A stretch of 64,000 nucleotides of DNA from Nonomuraea jabiensis (GTDB lineage Bacteria; Actinomycetota; Actinomycetes; Streptosporangiales; Streptosporangiaceae). The notes under the pieces are model-generated. The model was given only the letters and a program-made list of their open reading frames with translations, was not told the origin of the DNA and did no database searches. Below, in pieces: positions 13,193-21,007 of this stretch (position 1 is the stretch's first letter; every line of letters begins with the position of its first letter). The stretch lies in assembly GCF_014204795.1 (NCBI RefSeq), contig NZ_JACHMB010000001.1:7328501-7392500 (forward strand). The letters are read 5' to 3'. Position numbers and translations under genes: made by a program.

Positions 13193-14186
13193 TCGCGAAC
13201 TTGACGACCGCGATCGCCTCCAGCGGGCGCAGCGCGTAGCCGATCGCGACCAGCACGAGCGGGTGGACGATGTAGACGGTGAAGGCGTGGTCGGACAGGA
13301 ACCTCCCGCGCGGCCCCTGCCCGGCGAACCGCTCCCTGAAGAGCACCGTCAGCCCCATGATCATGCTGACCGCGAAGGTGGACTCCCAGGCGGCCGTCAC
13401 CGCCGAGCTGACCGTCTCGCTGGTCATGGACGAGAGCGGCAGCAGCACGGCGCTCGACACGCCCGCCACCATGAACCCGAGGTACCCCGCCCGCGCGGGC
13501 AGCGTCTCGAACCAGCCGCGCCTGAAGGCCACGCACCCGAGCGCGAACATGGCGGCGTACTGCGGCAGGAAGTTCGGCGTCGGCAGCCCGAGCACCGGCA
13601 CGTAGGTGCCGGTCGGCACCGGAATGCGCCACAGGAACGTGGCCAGGGACAGGCCCAGCACGAACAGCACCACCGAACGGAGCCGCAGCGGCGCGGGGTT
13701 CGGATCGGCCGCCGGCCGCCGGCTCCGCCGCCACCACGCGTACGCCAGCGCGAAGACGATCAGCACCTCGGCGAACCACATGGCCCCCGGGTCCCACGAG
13801 GCCAGGTAGTACTGCCAGTACGGCAGGTCCGGGTGCTGCGCGAGCCCGCCGAAGTTCACCAGCGGCCGCAGCAGGACGAGGAAGACGAGCAGCGGGATGC
13901 CCAGCCGCACCAGCCGGTCCCGCACGAAGGCGCGCGAGCCCTTGCGGTCATAGGAGCCGGGGGTGAAGAAGCCGGAGATGAGGAAGAAGAACCCCATGAA
14001 GAACGCCTGGTTGAACACCACCAGGACGTCCAGCGCGACCCCCGACGCGTCCTTGGCGGGCTCGGTGTAGAACCACAGGGGGATGTTCCCGTACGTGACC
14101 GCGGCGTGGTGGGCCACCACCAGCGCGGTCAGCGCGATCCGCAGGTTGTCGATCGAGTGGAGCCGGGTCCTGGGCTCGGTCTTCAT
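13110..14186 (-). CDS. Acyltransferase family 3 membrane protein (OafA/MdoC-like)
   Basis: About 358 residues with roughly ten hydrophobic segments. The N-terminus carries the acyltransferase-3 signature SIDNLRIALTALVVAHHA, with the conserved His, and further on FMGFFFLISGFFTPGSYDRKG and DHAFTVYIVHPLVLV. Members transfer acyl groups, often acetyl, from the cytosol to surface glycans or lipids. The ATG at 14186 overlaps the stop of the upstream TetR gene (ATGA), so I prefer it; a GTG at 14195 is an alternative that adds three residues. Its 3' end overlaps the convergent thioesterase gene. Regulation by the neighbouring TetR protein is likely from the two-gene arrangement. Confidence 0.86.
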   Translation of the reverse strand: MKTEPRTRLHSIDNLRIALTALVVAHHAAVTYGNIPLWFYTEPAKDASGVALDVLVVFNQAFFMGFFFLISGFFTPGSYDRKGSRAFVRDRLVRLGIPLLVFLVLLRPLVNFGGLAQHPDLPYWQYYLASWDPGAMWFAEVLIVFALAYAWWRRSRRPAADPNPAPLRLRSVVLFVLGLSLATFLWRIPVPTGTYVPVLGLPTPNFLPQYAAMFALGCVAFRRGWFETLPARAGYLGFMVAGVSSAVLLPLSSMTSETVSSAVTAAWESTFAVSMIMGLTVLFRERFAGQGPRGRFLSDHAFTVYIVHPLVLVAIGYALRPLEAIAVVKFAIMLVVALPLCWGLAYLVRSLPGAKRVL

Positions 14187-14803
14187 GCCCTGCACGCCCT
14201 TTCGAAGAGGTCGGCGAGCTCGCGCGCGTGCGCGTCGAGGTCGTGGTCGGGATAGGTGGCCCAGTAGCCGAACATGCTGTCCAGGGAGGCCGACACCGAG
14301 ACGGACATGACGCGGACGTCGAAGTCCCTGAACTCGCCGGTGCGCTGCCCGAGGCGGAAGATCATCTCCAGTGCCCGGTAGATCTCCTCGCTGGTGTGCA
14401 CGCCGTAGCGGGGCTTGCCGTCGGCGGTGCGCAGGTTGTTGAAGATCTCGCCGAGCGCCAGGATCTTCGAGCGGTGCTTGCGCATGTGCGCGGCGTTGGC
14501 CACGAAGTACGTCCGCAGCAGCGCGCCGGCCCCCTCCACGCCCTCCATCGCGGCCATCACGTAGTCGGCGGCCTCCGTGTAGGCCCGGGTGACCACCTCC
14601 TCCATCAGCTCGTCCTTGCCGGCGAAGTGGTAGGAGATGACGCCCTTGCTGATGCCCGCGTGCTTGGCGATGCGCGCAAGGGACGCCTGGGCGAACCCGA
14701 CGTCGGCGATCACCTCCACGGCCGAGGCCACGATCTGCGCGCGCCTGGCCTCCTCGATGAACGACCGCCGCTTCTGGCCGTCCGGCTCATTTTCTGACCG
14801 CAT
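14183..14803 (-). CDS. TetR/AcrR-family transcriptional regulator
   Basis: A 206-residue one-component regulator. The N-terminal helix-turn-helix reads RRAQIVASAVEVIADVGF, then SLARIAKHAGISKGVISYHF and KDELMEEVV, a textbook TetR DNA-binding domain (about residues 17-64). The C-terminal all-helical ligand domain is not diagnostic. The first gene of a pair with the acyltransferase-3 gene, overlapping it by four bases. No Shine-Dalgarno precedes the ATG at 14803; a TTG at 14809 is the alternative. A pair of inverted TGGCC/GGCCA arms straddles the start and may be its own operator. Confidence 0.92.
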   Translation of the reverse strand: MRSENEPDGQKRRSFIEEARRAQIVASAVEVIADVGFAQASLARIAKHAGISKGVISYHFAGKDELMEEVVTRAYTEAADYVMAAMEGVEGAGALLRTYFVANAAHMRKHRSKILALGEIFNNLRTADGKPRYGVHTSEEIYRALEMIFRLGQRTGEFRDFDVRVMSVSVSASLDSMFGYWATYPDHDLDAHARELADLFERACRA

Positions 14804-14828
14804 GGCCAAAATTTAACACACACGGCCA
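14803..14828. promoter_or_regulatory. Possible TetR operator (inverted repeat at the regulator's start)
   Basis: Arms TGGCC (14803-14807) and GGCCA (14824-14828) are separated by 16 A/T-rich bases. The position over the presumed promoter and start of the TetR gene suits autoregulation, but the arms are short. Confidence 0.3.
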
Positions 14829-14841
14829 GAAGCGGCGACGC

Positions 14842-14940
14842 TCAGGGGCTTCCCGCCTCAGTCCAGGCGACCCGCCGCCCGTCCACCTCCACGTAGACGG
14901 GGCTGGTCAGGGCGTACTTGGTGGAGGTCAGCAGGCCGTC
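14842..14940 (-). pseudogene. Possible C-terminal remnant of a lost gene
   Basis: Thirty-two codons before a stop read GLLTSTKYALTSPVYVEVDG and RRVAWTEAGSP, a protein-like stretch without any start or upstream partner. It resembles the tail of an enzyme, perhaps a PHP/amidohydrolase-type protein, but I cannot name it. The DNA upstream on this strand (14941-15077) gives only Arg/Pro/Gly-rich low-quality translation. Best seen as debris. Confidence 0.28.
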
Positions 14941-15077
14941 GCGGTCAGCGGCTCGTCCAGGGCCGCCCGGGTTCGTCCGCCGGCCGCGCGGCCCCGGCCC
15001 GAATGCCCTCCGCCGTGCGGATGTGCACCGCCGCGACCTGGCGAGCGGTTGAGGGGAGTGCCGGCGCCCCGGCGGTG

Positions 15078-15236
15078 TCAGCCGCGGCGGCGGGGTGGGA
15101 CGGTGGCGACCATGCCCGAGGTGCGCACCTCCCAAACGCCGCAGGCACACCGCAGGTAGGAGACCGTGCCCTCGGAGGTGCGGTGGGAGGAGACGACGGC
15201 CAGGGCCAGGGGGTCGTGCAGGTGGCTGGAGTGCAT
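15078..15236 (-). CDS. Small uncharacterised protein, 52 residues
   Basis: The ATG at 15236 opens a 52-codon frame reading MHSSHLHDPLALAVVSSHRT then SEGTVSYLRCACGVWEVR and a short Arg/Pro tail. The CxC pair with aromatic residues looks like a minimal metal- or RNA-binding fold, and codon choice is coding-like. It is transcribed divergently from the CGNR zinc-finger gene with only 25 bases between the two ATGs, which argues that both are real and share control. Function unknown. Confidence 0.55.
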   Translation of the reverse strand: MHSSHLHDPLALAVVSSHRTSEGTVSYLRCACGVWEVRTSGMVATVPPRRRG

Positions 15237-15261
15237 GTTTCCAATCTGCTGTAATGGCCTT

Positions 15262-15783
15262 ATGCATTTCAACGCTTACGGCGGCAACGGGGCGGCCCTC
15301 GCGGCGGCGCTGGTGAACGCGACCGACTTCAGCCCCGAGGCGGTCGAGGCGATGCTGACCGAGCATCGCCTGGTTCGCACCGTTGTCACGGCGGAGCAGG
15401 CGGAGGAGTTGCGGGGGTGGGCGGCGCGGCTGTCGCCGGTGTTCGGGGAGCGCGACCAGGACACGCAGATCAAGCTGATCAACGATCTGCTCGACGTCAC
15501 CGCCTCCAAGCCGTACGTCAGCGCGCACGACGGGCGCGAGCCGCACCTGCACTTCTTCGACCCCAGCGCGGACGTCGTGTCCAGGGCGAAGGACACGACG
15601 GCCGGCGGGCTGGCCATGGCCATGTCGTTCGCGGGCAGGCACCGGCTGGGACGGTGCGACCGCGACGGGTGCGAGATCGTCTTCGTCGACACCTCCCGCA
15701 ACGGGCGGCGCCGGTTCTGCTCGCCGGCCTGCGCCAACCGGGTCAACGTCGCGGCGCATCGGGCGCGTGGCCTTGCGAGGTGA
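15262..15783 (+). CDS. CGNR zinc-finger domain protein (ABATE-type putative stress regulator)
   Basis: A 173-residue protein. The N-terminal part is alpha-helical (LAAALVNATDFSPEAVEAML), as in the ABATE domain; the C-terminus has the CGNR-type zinc finger, with four Cys in GRCDRDGCEIVF and RRRFCSPACANRVNVAAHR. Such proteins are thought to be DNA-binding regulators. The Asn-Arg pair after the last Cys is the motif that gives the family its name. The start at 15262 was chosen because upstream residues in this frame (Cys/Trp-rich) do not look protein-like. No Shine-Dalgarno is visible, so a leaderless message is plausible. Confidence 0.85.
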   Translation: MHFNAYGGNGAALAAALVNATDFSPEAVEAMLTEHRLVRTVVTAEQAEELRGWAARLSPVFGERDQDTQIKLINDLLDVTASKPYVSAHDGREPHLHFFDPSADVVSRAKDTTAGGLAMAMSFAGRHRLGRCDRDGCEIVFVDTSRNGRRRFCSPACANRVNVAAHRARGLAR

Positions 15784-15883
15784 TCGAGGCGTCGCATACG
15801 CTTTGGTACGTCTTATCGCCGAGCCGTGGGGGCAGTTGACGTGAGGATCTGAGGTCGCGGGCACCGCGCCGTTCCGCCCTGTC

Positions 15884-16000
15884 ATGGGCATGCGCGCACA
15901 CCTGGACCTCCTGGCGATCCTCCTCGCCCCGGACCCTTCTGCTTGTGTTGCGCGCGTTCGCGGTGATTCCCGCCAAGTCACGAAATTTCGACCTTTGTGA
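15884..16000 (+). CDS. Possible 38-residue leader peptide upstream of the ABC-F gene
   Basis: ATG at 15884 (a second ATG at 15890) opens a 38-codon frame reading MGMRAHLDLLAILLAPDPSA then CVARVRGDSRQVTKFRPL. It stops 13 bases before the ABC-F ATG, in a different frame. The second half is Arg/Lys-rich and uses unusually AT-ending codons (CCT TCT GCT TGT GTT, AAA TTT CGA CCT TTG), unlike neighbouring genes. ABC-F resistance genes are often controlled by ribosome-mediated attenuation at short upstream ORFs. Whether this one is translated is not known. Confidence 0.45.
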   Translation: MGMRAHLDLLAILLAPDPSACVARVRGDSRQVTKFRPL

Positions 16001-16001
16001 C
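15977..16001 (+). promoter_or_regulatory. Hairpin at the end of the leader ORF, abutting the ABC-F ribosome-binding site
   Basis: GTCAC (15977-15981) pairs with GTGAC (15997-16001); with one bulged G the stem extends by AAA/TTT. The alternative palindrome CGAAATTTCG (15981-15990) lies within it. The Shine-Dalgarno GGGAG (16002-16006) follows immediately, so folding could influence ABC-F initiation. Confidence 0.4.
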
Positions 16002-16013
16002 GGGAGCCGCCTT

Positions 16014-17684
16014 ATGTCTTTTTCCATTGTCGTAGATCACGTGTCCTTCGGCTGGCCGGACGGCACCAAGGTGCTCGACGGGCTCGACGCCGCGTTCCCG
16101 GCGGGGCGCACCGGGCTCATCGGGACCAACGGGTCGGGCAAGTCCACCCTGCTGAAGATCATGGCGGGGGAGCTGGCCCCTCGGCCCGGATCCGTGTCCG
16201 TCTCCGGAGAGATCGGATACCTGCCGCAGAACGTCCCGCTGGGCGCCCGCCGTACCGTGTCGGACCTGCTGGAGATCAGCGCGACGCGGGCGGCGCTGCA
16301 CGCCATCGAGAGCGGGGACGTGGCCGAGGAGCACTTCGCGGCCGTCGGCGACGACTGGGACGTCGAGGAACGCGCCCGGGCGGAGCTCGACCGGCTCGGG
16401 CTGGACCACGTCGGGCTGGACCGCACGGTCGGCACGCTGTCCGGCGGCGAGACCATCATGGTCGCGCTCGCCGCCCAGCTGCTGAAGCGGCCCGAGGTGC
16501 TGCTGCTGGACGAGCCCACCAACAACCTCGACCTCGACGCGCGAGAGCGGCTCTACGCCGCGGTCGCCGCCTGGTCGGGCGTGCTGGTGGTGGTCAGCCA
16601 CGACCGCGCGCTGCTGGAGCTGGTGGACCAGATCGCCGAGCTTCGCGACGGCGTCGTGCGCATGTACGGGGGCAACCTGAGCGCCTACGAGGAGCAGGTC
16701 GCCGCCGAGCAGGAGGCCGCCCAGCGGATGGTACGGACCGCGGAGGGCGAGATCCGCCGGCAGCAGCGGGAGCTCATCGAGGCCCGCACCCGGATCGACC
16801 GGAGCCGGCGGGTCGGCCGCAAGGCGTTCGAGAACAAGAAGGCGCCGAAGATCGTCGCCAATGCGCTCAAGCGGAAGGCGCAGGTGACGGCGGGCAAGCA
16901 GCGCAACCTGGCCATCGAGAAGCTGGAGGAGGCACGTGGACGGCTGACGGAGGCCGAGCAGGGGGTGCGGGACGACGCGGAGATCCGCATCGAGCTGCCG
17001 GGCACCGAGGTCCCGGCGGGCCGCACGGTCCTGACCCTTCCCCTCGCCCCCACCTCGCCGGGCGATGGCGCTCCCGGCGCCCCGGCGGCAGGCGTCGCCT
17101 GCGAAGCCGGTGCGGAAGAGGGAGCACAGGAGGCGGACGGCGATGGCGGCGTGCGCGGTGTGGTGCTGGAGACGCTGGTGGTGCGCGGTCCCGAGCGGAT
17201 CGCGTTGCTGGGCCCCAACGGCTCGGGCAAGACCACGCTGCTCAAGCGGATCGTCGAGCACGGCGCCCACGTCCCGGTGCGCTACCTGCCGCAGCGCCTC
17301 GACCTCCTGGACGACGCGCTGAGCGTGGTGGACAACGTGCGGGCCGTGGCCCCGTCCGCCTCCGTGAACGACGTCCGGGCCCGCCTGGCGCGCTTCCTGT
17401 TCCGGGGCGAGCGGGTCAACCAGGCCGTCGGCACGCTGTCGGGAGGCGAGCGCTTCCGGGCGACGCTGGCCGCACTCCTGTCGGCCGAGCCGCCGCCCCA
17501 GCTGCTCCTGCTGGACGAGCCGACGAACAACCTGGACATGGCCAGCGTCCGCCAGCTCTCCCAGGCGCTGAACGCGTACCGGGGGGCGCTCGTCGTGGCC
17601 AGCCACGACGTGCCGTTCCTGGAGACGATCGGGATCACCCGGTGGCTGCGACAGGATCGGAATGCCGGACTGTCCGAATCCTGA
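16014..17684 (+). CDS. ABC-F family ATPase (ribosome-associated, duplicated nucleotide-binding domains)
   Basis: A 556-residue soluble protein with two ABC ATPase domains and no membrane segments. Walker A motifs are GTNGSGKST (37-45) and GPNGSGKTT (about 400-408); signatures are LSGGETIMVALA and LSGGERFRATLA; Walker B plus switch read LLLDEPTNNLDL and LLLDEPTNNLDM. The inter-domain arm is charged and helical (QQRELIEARTRIDRSRRVG), the P-site tRNA interaction motif region. ABC-F proteins act on the ribosome, either in translation control or in macrolide/lincosamide/pleuromutilin-type resistance. GGGAG seven bases before the ATG fixes the start. The long upstream region with a short ORF suggests induction by translation stress. 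Confidence 0.93.
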   Translation: MSFSIVVDHVSFGWPDGTKVLDGLDAAFPAGRTGLIGTNGSGKSTLLKIMAGELAPRPGSVSVSGEIGYLPQNVPLGARRTVSDLLEISATRAALHAIESGDVAEEHFAAVGDDWDVEERARAELDRLGLDHVGLDRTVGTLSGGETIMVALAAQLLKRPEVLLLDEPTNNLDLDARERLYAAVAAWSGVLVVVSHDRALLELVDQIAELRDGVVRMYGGNLSAYEEQVAAEQEAAQRMVRTAEGEIRRQQRELIEARTRIDRSRRVGRKAFENKKAPKIVANALKRKAQVTAGKQRNLAIEKLEEARGRLTEAEQGVRDDAEIRIELPGTEVPAGRTVLTLPLAPTSPGDGAPGAPAAGVACEAGAEEGAQEADGDGGVRGVVLETLVVRGPERIALLGPNGSGKTTLLKRIVEHGAHVPVRYLPQRLDLLDDALSVVDNVRAVAPSASVNDVRARLARFLFRGERVNQAVGTLSGGERFRATLAALLSAEPPPQLLLLDEPTNNLDMASVRQLSQALNAYRGALVVASHDVPFLETIGITRWLRQDRNAGLSES

Positions 17685-17721
17685 TTGACGGGTAGGGACC
17701 AACCGGACGATAGTGTGACAG

Positions 17722-18705
17722 GTGGCTGGACCCCGGTTGATCTCCTGTGTTCTCGCCCTGGCAACCCTCACGCTCGGCGCGTGCTCCTCGGCGTTACCGT
17801 CCCCGACCGGAGGCGAGCCGAAGGTCAGCGGTGTGGCCGGCGGCAACGGCGGCGGCGTGCCCGCCGGCGGCGGCACGGTGGCGGGCACCCCGAGCCCGGC
17901 CGCGCTCACGCCCGAGGCCTACAAGGGCGAGCTCCAGAGCAGGCACAAGCCGATGGCGGACGCCATCAGCGCCCTGGCCGGCGCGCGCGGGGTCAAGGCC
18001 CTGGATCAGCGCGTCGGCCGCGCTGAGGAGGCGCTGAGCGGGGCGGCGGACGCGCTGGCCGCCATCACCCCGCCCGACGCCGTACGGCCCCAGCACGAGG
18101 CGTACGTGGCCGGCCTGCGCGACCTGGCCGGCGAGCTGGGCTCCACGGCGGGCAAGGTCGGCGCGCGCAACCTGTGCACGTCCTCGGCCGTCCTCGTCGA
18201 CCTCGCCGACAAGCTGGCCGCCCTCGACAAGGCGGGCGCGGCCCTGCAGAGCGCCGGCGACTACCCGGCCGACGTCGTGAGCGTGAAGGCCGGCAAGAAG
18301 CAGACCAGGCGGCTGAAGAACGGCTCGTTCATCAAGAGGGCCACCTTCAACGGCCGCAGCTCGCTGGAGGTCGACAACGGCGGCACCCGCGACGCCGTGG
18401 TGACCATCATGAAGGGCGGGAGCAAGTCCTTCAGCGTGTACGTGCGCAAGAACGCCAAGTTCAAGGTCAAGGGCGTGCGCGACGGCAGCTACAAGATCTA
18501 CTTCACGCACGGCGTGGACTGGGACGGCAAGAGCAAGTCGTTCACGCGGAACTGCAGCTTCGAGAGGTTCCAGAAGACGGTGACGTTCAAGACGACGTTC
18601 ACCGCCACGCAGATCCGCTGGCACGACTGGCGGGTCACGCTGCACGCGATCGCGGGCGGCAACGCCCGCACCTCGCCCGTGGACCCCGACGACTTCCCGG
18701 GCTGA
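17722..18705 (+). CDS. Putative secreted lipoprotein of unknown function
   Basis: A 327-residue protein with a lipoprotein signal: a hydrophobic segment RLISCVLALATLTLGACSS with lipobox LGAC, so Cys21 would be lipidated after cleavage. A Gly/Pro-rich linker follows, then a helical region (about 60-170) and a C-terminal beta-rich, Lys-rich domain (GSFIKRATFNGRSSLEVDNG, KIYFTHGVDWDGKSKSF). No catalytic motif recognised. The GTG start is preceded by a TAGTGT hexamer five bases upstream, which would make a leaderless transcript. A strong hairpin follows the stop. Confidence 0.75.
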   Translation: MAGPRLISCVLALATLTLGACSSALPSPTGGEPKVSGVAGGNGGGVPAGGGTVAGTPSPAALTPEAYKGELQSRHKPMADAISALAGARGVKALDQRVGRAEEALSGAADALAAITPPDAVRPQHEAYVAGLRDLAGELGSTAGKVGARNLCTSSAVLVDLADKLAALDKAGAALQSAGDYPADVVSVKAGKKQTRRLKNGSFIKRATFNGRSSLEVDNGGTRDAVVTIMKGGSKSFSVYVRKNAKFKVKGVRDGSYKIYFTHGVDWDGKSKSFTRNCSFERFQKTVTFKTTFTATQIRWHDWRVTLHAIAGGNARTSPVDPDDFPG

Positions 18706-18733
18706 CCCGCCCGTCCGGGCTCGGAACGCGCGA

Positions 18734-18763
18734 GGGCCGCGCACCCCCACCGGTGCGCGGCCC
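18734..18763. terminator. Bidirectional terminator hairpin
   Basis: A perfect 12-bp stem, GGGCCGCGCACC (18734-18745) with GGTGCGCGGCCC (18752-18763), and a six-base loop. It lies between the ends of the convergent lipoprotein and zinc-ribbon genes. There is no U-tract, which is usual in this kind of genome. Confidence 0.82.
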
Positions 18764-18787
18764 CCGTCGAAGGTCAGGCGTCGAAGA

Positions 18788-19045
18788 TCAGGTCGAGAAC
18801 AGCATGCCCACCCAGCTGCGCTGCCGGTGGTGGTGACCGCCGTAGTGGCCGCCGTGCGGGGCGCCCCAGGCCGGGCCGGGAGCGGGGGGCGGCGGGGGAG
18901 CCGCGTGGTACTGAGACTCCATCCGGGTCAGCGTCTCGAGCTCGCCGTAGTCGAGGAAGATCCCCCGGCAGTTGTCGCACTGCTCGATGTGAACGCCGTT
19001 GCGCTCATAGGTCCGCATGTTCCCGCGGCACTTGGGGCACTGCAT
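18788..19045 (-). CDS. Zinc-ribbon protein, zf-TFIIB family
   Basis: An 85-residue protein. The N-terminal 45 residues hold two CxxC knuckles, MQCPKCRGNM and EQCDNCRGIFLDYGELETL, the zf-TFIIB pattern; the rest is a Pro/Gly/His-rich tail (PPPPPAPGPAWG, HGGHYGGHHH) that could also bind metal. The ATG is preceded by AAGGAGAG about ten bases upstream. The precise role of such single-ribbon proteins is unknown. Confidence 0.85.
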   Translation of the reverse strand: MQCPKCRGNMRTYERNGVHIEQCDNCRGIFLDYGELETLTRMESQYHAAPPPPPAPGPAWGAPHGGHYGGHHHRQRSWVGMLFST

Positions 19046-19104
19046 CTAGGTCGCTCTCCTTGGGCTTCGAGGTCTCAGGTTGAAACCTACCGCGCGCAAC
19101 CCCG

Positions 19105-19959
19105 TCACGCTCGGACGATTCTGTTGCACGACTCGACCAACGAATGTTCGACCTCGTCCAGTTCCCGGCCGTCGCGCTCGGCGTTGACGACGGCCACCGC
19201 GGCGAGCTGGACGGTCAGCGCCCTGGCGGGGACGTCGAGCCGCCGCCACGGGTCGTCGCCCCGGCCGAGCGCGGGTCCGCCGGAGGCCAGGTAGGCCCCC
19301 AGGAACCGCTCCCAGACGGCCGGGTCGAGCAGCCCGGCGGCGTACCAGGCGGCCGGCCTGGCCAGGTCCCACGCCGGGTCGCCGACGCCCAGGTCGTCGA
19401 CGTCGATGAGCAGCCAGTCGTCGCGGTGGACGAGCTGGCCCAGGTGCCAGTCGCCGTGCGTGAGCAGGCCGGGCAGCGGGTCGGGCTCGGGCAGTTCCTC
19501 GAAGGCCCGCCTGATGAGCTGCTCCACCGGGCCGTCGCCGGTCATCCGGCCCACCGCCCTGGCGGCCCGCGCGGGCCCGCCGGCGGCGGGCAGGCCGGGC
19601 AGCAGGGTGAGGGGGACGGCGTGCAGCCTGGCCAGCAGCCTGGCGCCCTCCTCCCAGGGCGCGGCGTCCGGGTCGTCCTGCGCGACCGGCCGGCCGGCGG
19701 GCCAGACCGTCACCGCGCGGCCCGCGACCGACAGCACCTGGGGGTCGAGCGGGGCCAGCATCACGCCGGTCACGGCGGCCGACGCCGCGCCCCGCAACCG
19801 GATCCGCAACGCCTCCACGTCGTCACGCCGGGAGTGGGCCTTGACCACGACCTCGCCCCTGCGTAACACCACCACGTCCGTACGCGTCGGATGGAGCACG
19901 GGCTCGCCGGCCCCTCCGTACGCCTCGGCGATCCCCGCCAGCTCCTCCTGCAGACCCAC
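19105..19959 (-). CDS. Aminoglycoside phosphotransferase (APH)/choline-kinase-like protein
   Basis: A 284-residue kinase-fold protein. The N-lobe has a VVVKAHSRRDD lysine; the catalytic Brenner motif is LLTHGDWHLGQLV and the metal site is LLIDVDDLGVGDPAWDLA. These match the APH superfamily, which phosphorylates small molecules such as aminoglycosides, sugars or homoserine. Nothing shows which substrate is used, so resistance should not be assumed. The GTG start has CAGGAGGAG about nine bases upstream (reverse strand). It stands alone between a zinc-ribbon gene and a divergent oxidoreductase. Confidence 0.85.
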   Translation of the reverse strand: MGLQEELAGIAEAYGGAGEPVLHPTRTDVVVLRRGEVVVKAHSRRDDVEALRIRLRGAASAAVTGVMLAPLDPQVLSVAGRAVTVWPAGRPVAQDDPDAAPWEEGARLLARLHAVPLTLLPGLPAAGGPARAARAVGRMTGDGPVEQLIRRAFEELPEPDPLPGLLTHGDWHLGQLVHRDDWLLIDVDDLGVGDPAWDLARPAAWYAAGLLDPAVWERFLGAYLASGGPALGRGDDPWRRLDVPARALTVQLAAVAVVNAERDGRELDEVEHSLVESCNRIVRA

Positions 19960-20063
19960 TCGTACAGACTACGGGGGCTCGGCTTCCTCTCCGCGGCCGG
20001 CGCCGGGAGATTCCCGCCCCCAGGCAGCCGCACGGTAACGCGGAGTCAGCGGCTGCGTACCAT

Positions 20064-20091
20064 GTTCTCTCCTGAGGGTTCTCTCCTGAGG
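20064..20091 (+). repeat. Perfect 14-bp tandem duplication upstream of the LLM oxidoreductase gene
   Basis: GTTCTCTCCTGAGG occurs twice without a gap (20064-20077, 20078-20091), 31 bases before the GTG start. It could be a double operator or a recent slippage product. Confidence 0.85.
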
Positions 20092-20122
20092 TTGAATGAG
20101 TCTCCACGCTCAAGGAGGTTCG

Positions 20123-21007
20123 GTGAGAGTCGGTTTCGCAGTGCCCCAGTCAGGCCCGTGGGCGACCCCGGAGAACATGCGCCGCGTCGCCAGGCGGGCG
20201 GAGGAGCTCGGCTACCACGAGCTGTGGACGTTCCAGCGGCTGCTGTACCCCGTCGGGCACCCGATGGGGCCGACGTACCGCAGCGTGCACGACCCGCTGA
20301 TCACGCTGGCCCACCTCGCGGGCGTGACGGAGCGGATCCGGCTCGGCGTGGCCGTCGTCAACGCGTACGTGCAGCCGGTCGTGCTGGCCAAGCAGCTGGC
20401 CACGCTCCAGACCGTGTCCGGCGGGCGGCTCACGGCGGGGCTCGGGCTGGGCTGGCTGCCGGAGGAGTTCGAGGCGGCGGGTGCCGGCATGGAGCGGCGG
20501 GGGCGCAGGAGCGAGGAGTTCGTCGAGGTGCTGCGCAAGGCCTGGGCCGACGACGTGGTCGAGCACCACGGCGAGTTCTACCGGGTGCCGCCGTCCCACA
20601 TCGACCCCAAGCCCGTGCCGGGGCCGCCGCCGATCCTGCTGGGCGGCACCGCCGAGGTCGCGCTGCGCCGCGCCGCCCGGCTGGCCGACGGGTGGGTGAG
20701 CTCCAGCAGGGAGGACCTGTCCGCGATCGCCGAGCGGGTGGGGCTCATCAAGGAGACGCTGGCGGACTCGGGGCGCGACGCGGCCGCGTTCCGCTTCGTC
20801 TGCCGCGGCGTCACGCAGGTCCGGGCGGCCGGCGACCGGCCCCTGACGGGCACGTACGACAAGATCAGGAGCGATGTGGACGCGCTGGCCGCCAGTGGCG
20901 TGACGGACGTGTTCCACGACCTCGCCTTCGACCGCGAGTTCGTCACGCTCGAGGCCGGGGAGGCGATGCGCCGGGCTGAGGAGGCGCTGGAGGCGCTGGC
21001 CCCCTAG
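20123..21007 (+). CDS. LLM-class, probably F420-dependent oxidoreductase
   Basis: A 294-residue TIM-barrel flavin/deazaflavin enzyme of the luciferase-like monooxygenase superfamily (TIGR03619-type). Typical elements: RVGFAVPQSGPWA at the N-terminus, RRAEELGYHELWTFQ, RIRLGVAVVNAYVQPVVLAKQLATL split over the barrel, GRLTAGLGLGWLPEEFEA and PILLGGTAEVALRRAARLADGW. Reaction and substrate cannot be read. The GTG at 20123, after AAGGAGG (20112-20118), matches the family N-terminus; an in-frame ATG at 20096 would add nine untypical residues. The stop overlaps the convergent VOC gene by four bases. Confidence 0.87.
   Translation: MRVGFAVPQSGPWATPENMRRVARRAEELGYHELWTFQRLLYPVGHPMGPTYRSVHDPLITLAHLAGVTERIRLGVAVVNAYVQPVVLAKQLATLQTVSGGRLTAGLGLGWLPEEFEAAGAGMERRGRRSEEFVEVLRKAWADDVVEHHGEFYRVPPSHIDPKPVPGPPPILLGGTAEVALRRAARLADGWVSSSREDLSAIAERVGLIKETLADSGRDAAAFRFVCRGVTQVRAAGDRPLTGTYDKIRSDVDALAASGVTDVFHDLAFDREFVTLEAGEAMRRAEEALEALAP

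Noticed and set aside
19105..19959. An aminoglycoside-resistance gene
   Set aside because: The APH fold is clear, but nothing in the sequence or context shows aminoglycosides as substrates, so only the family is called.
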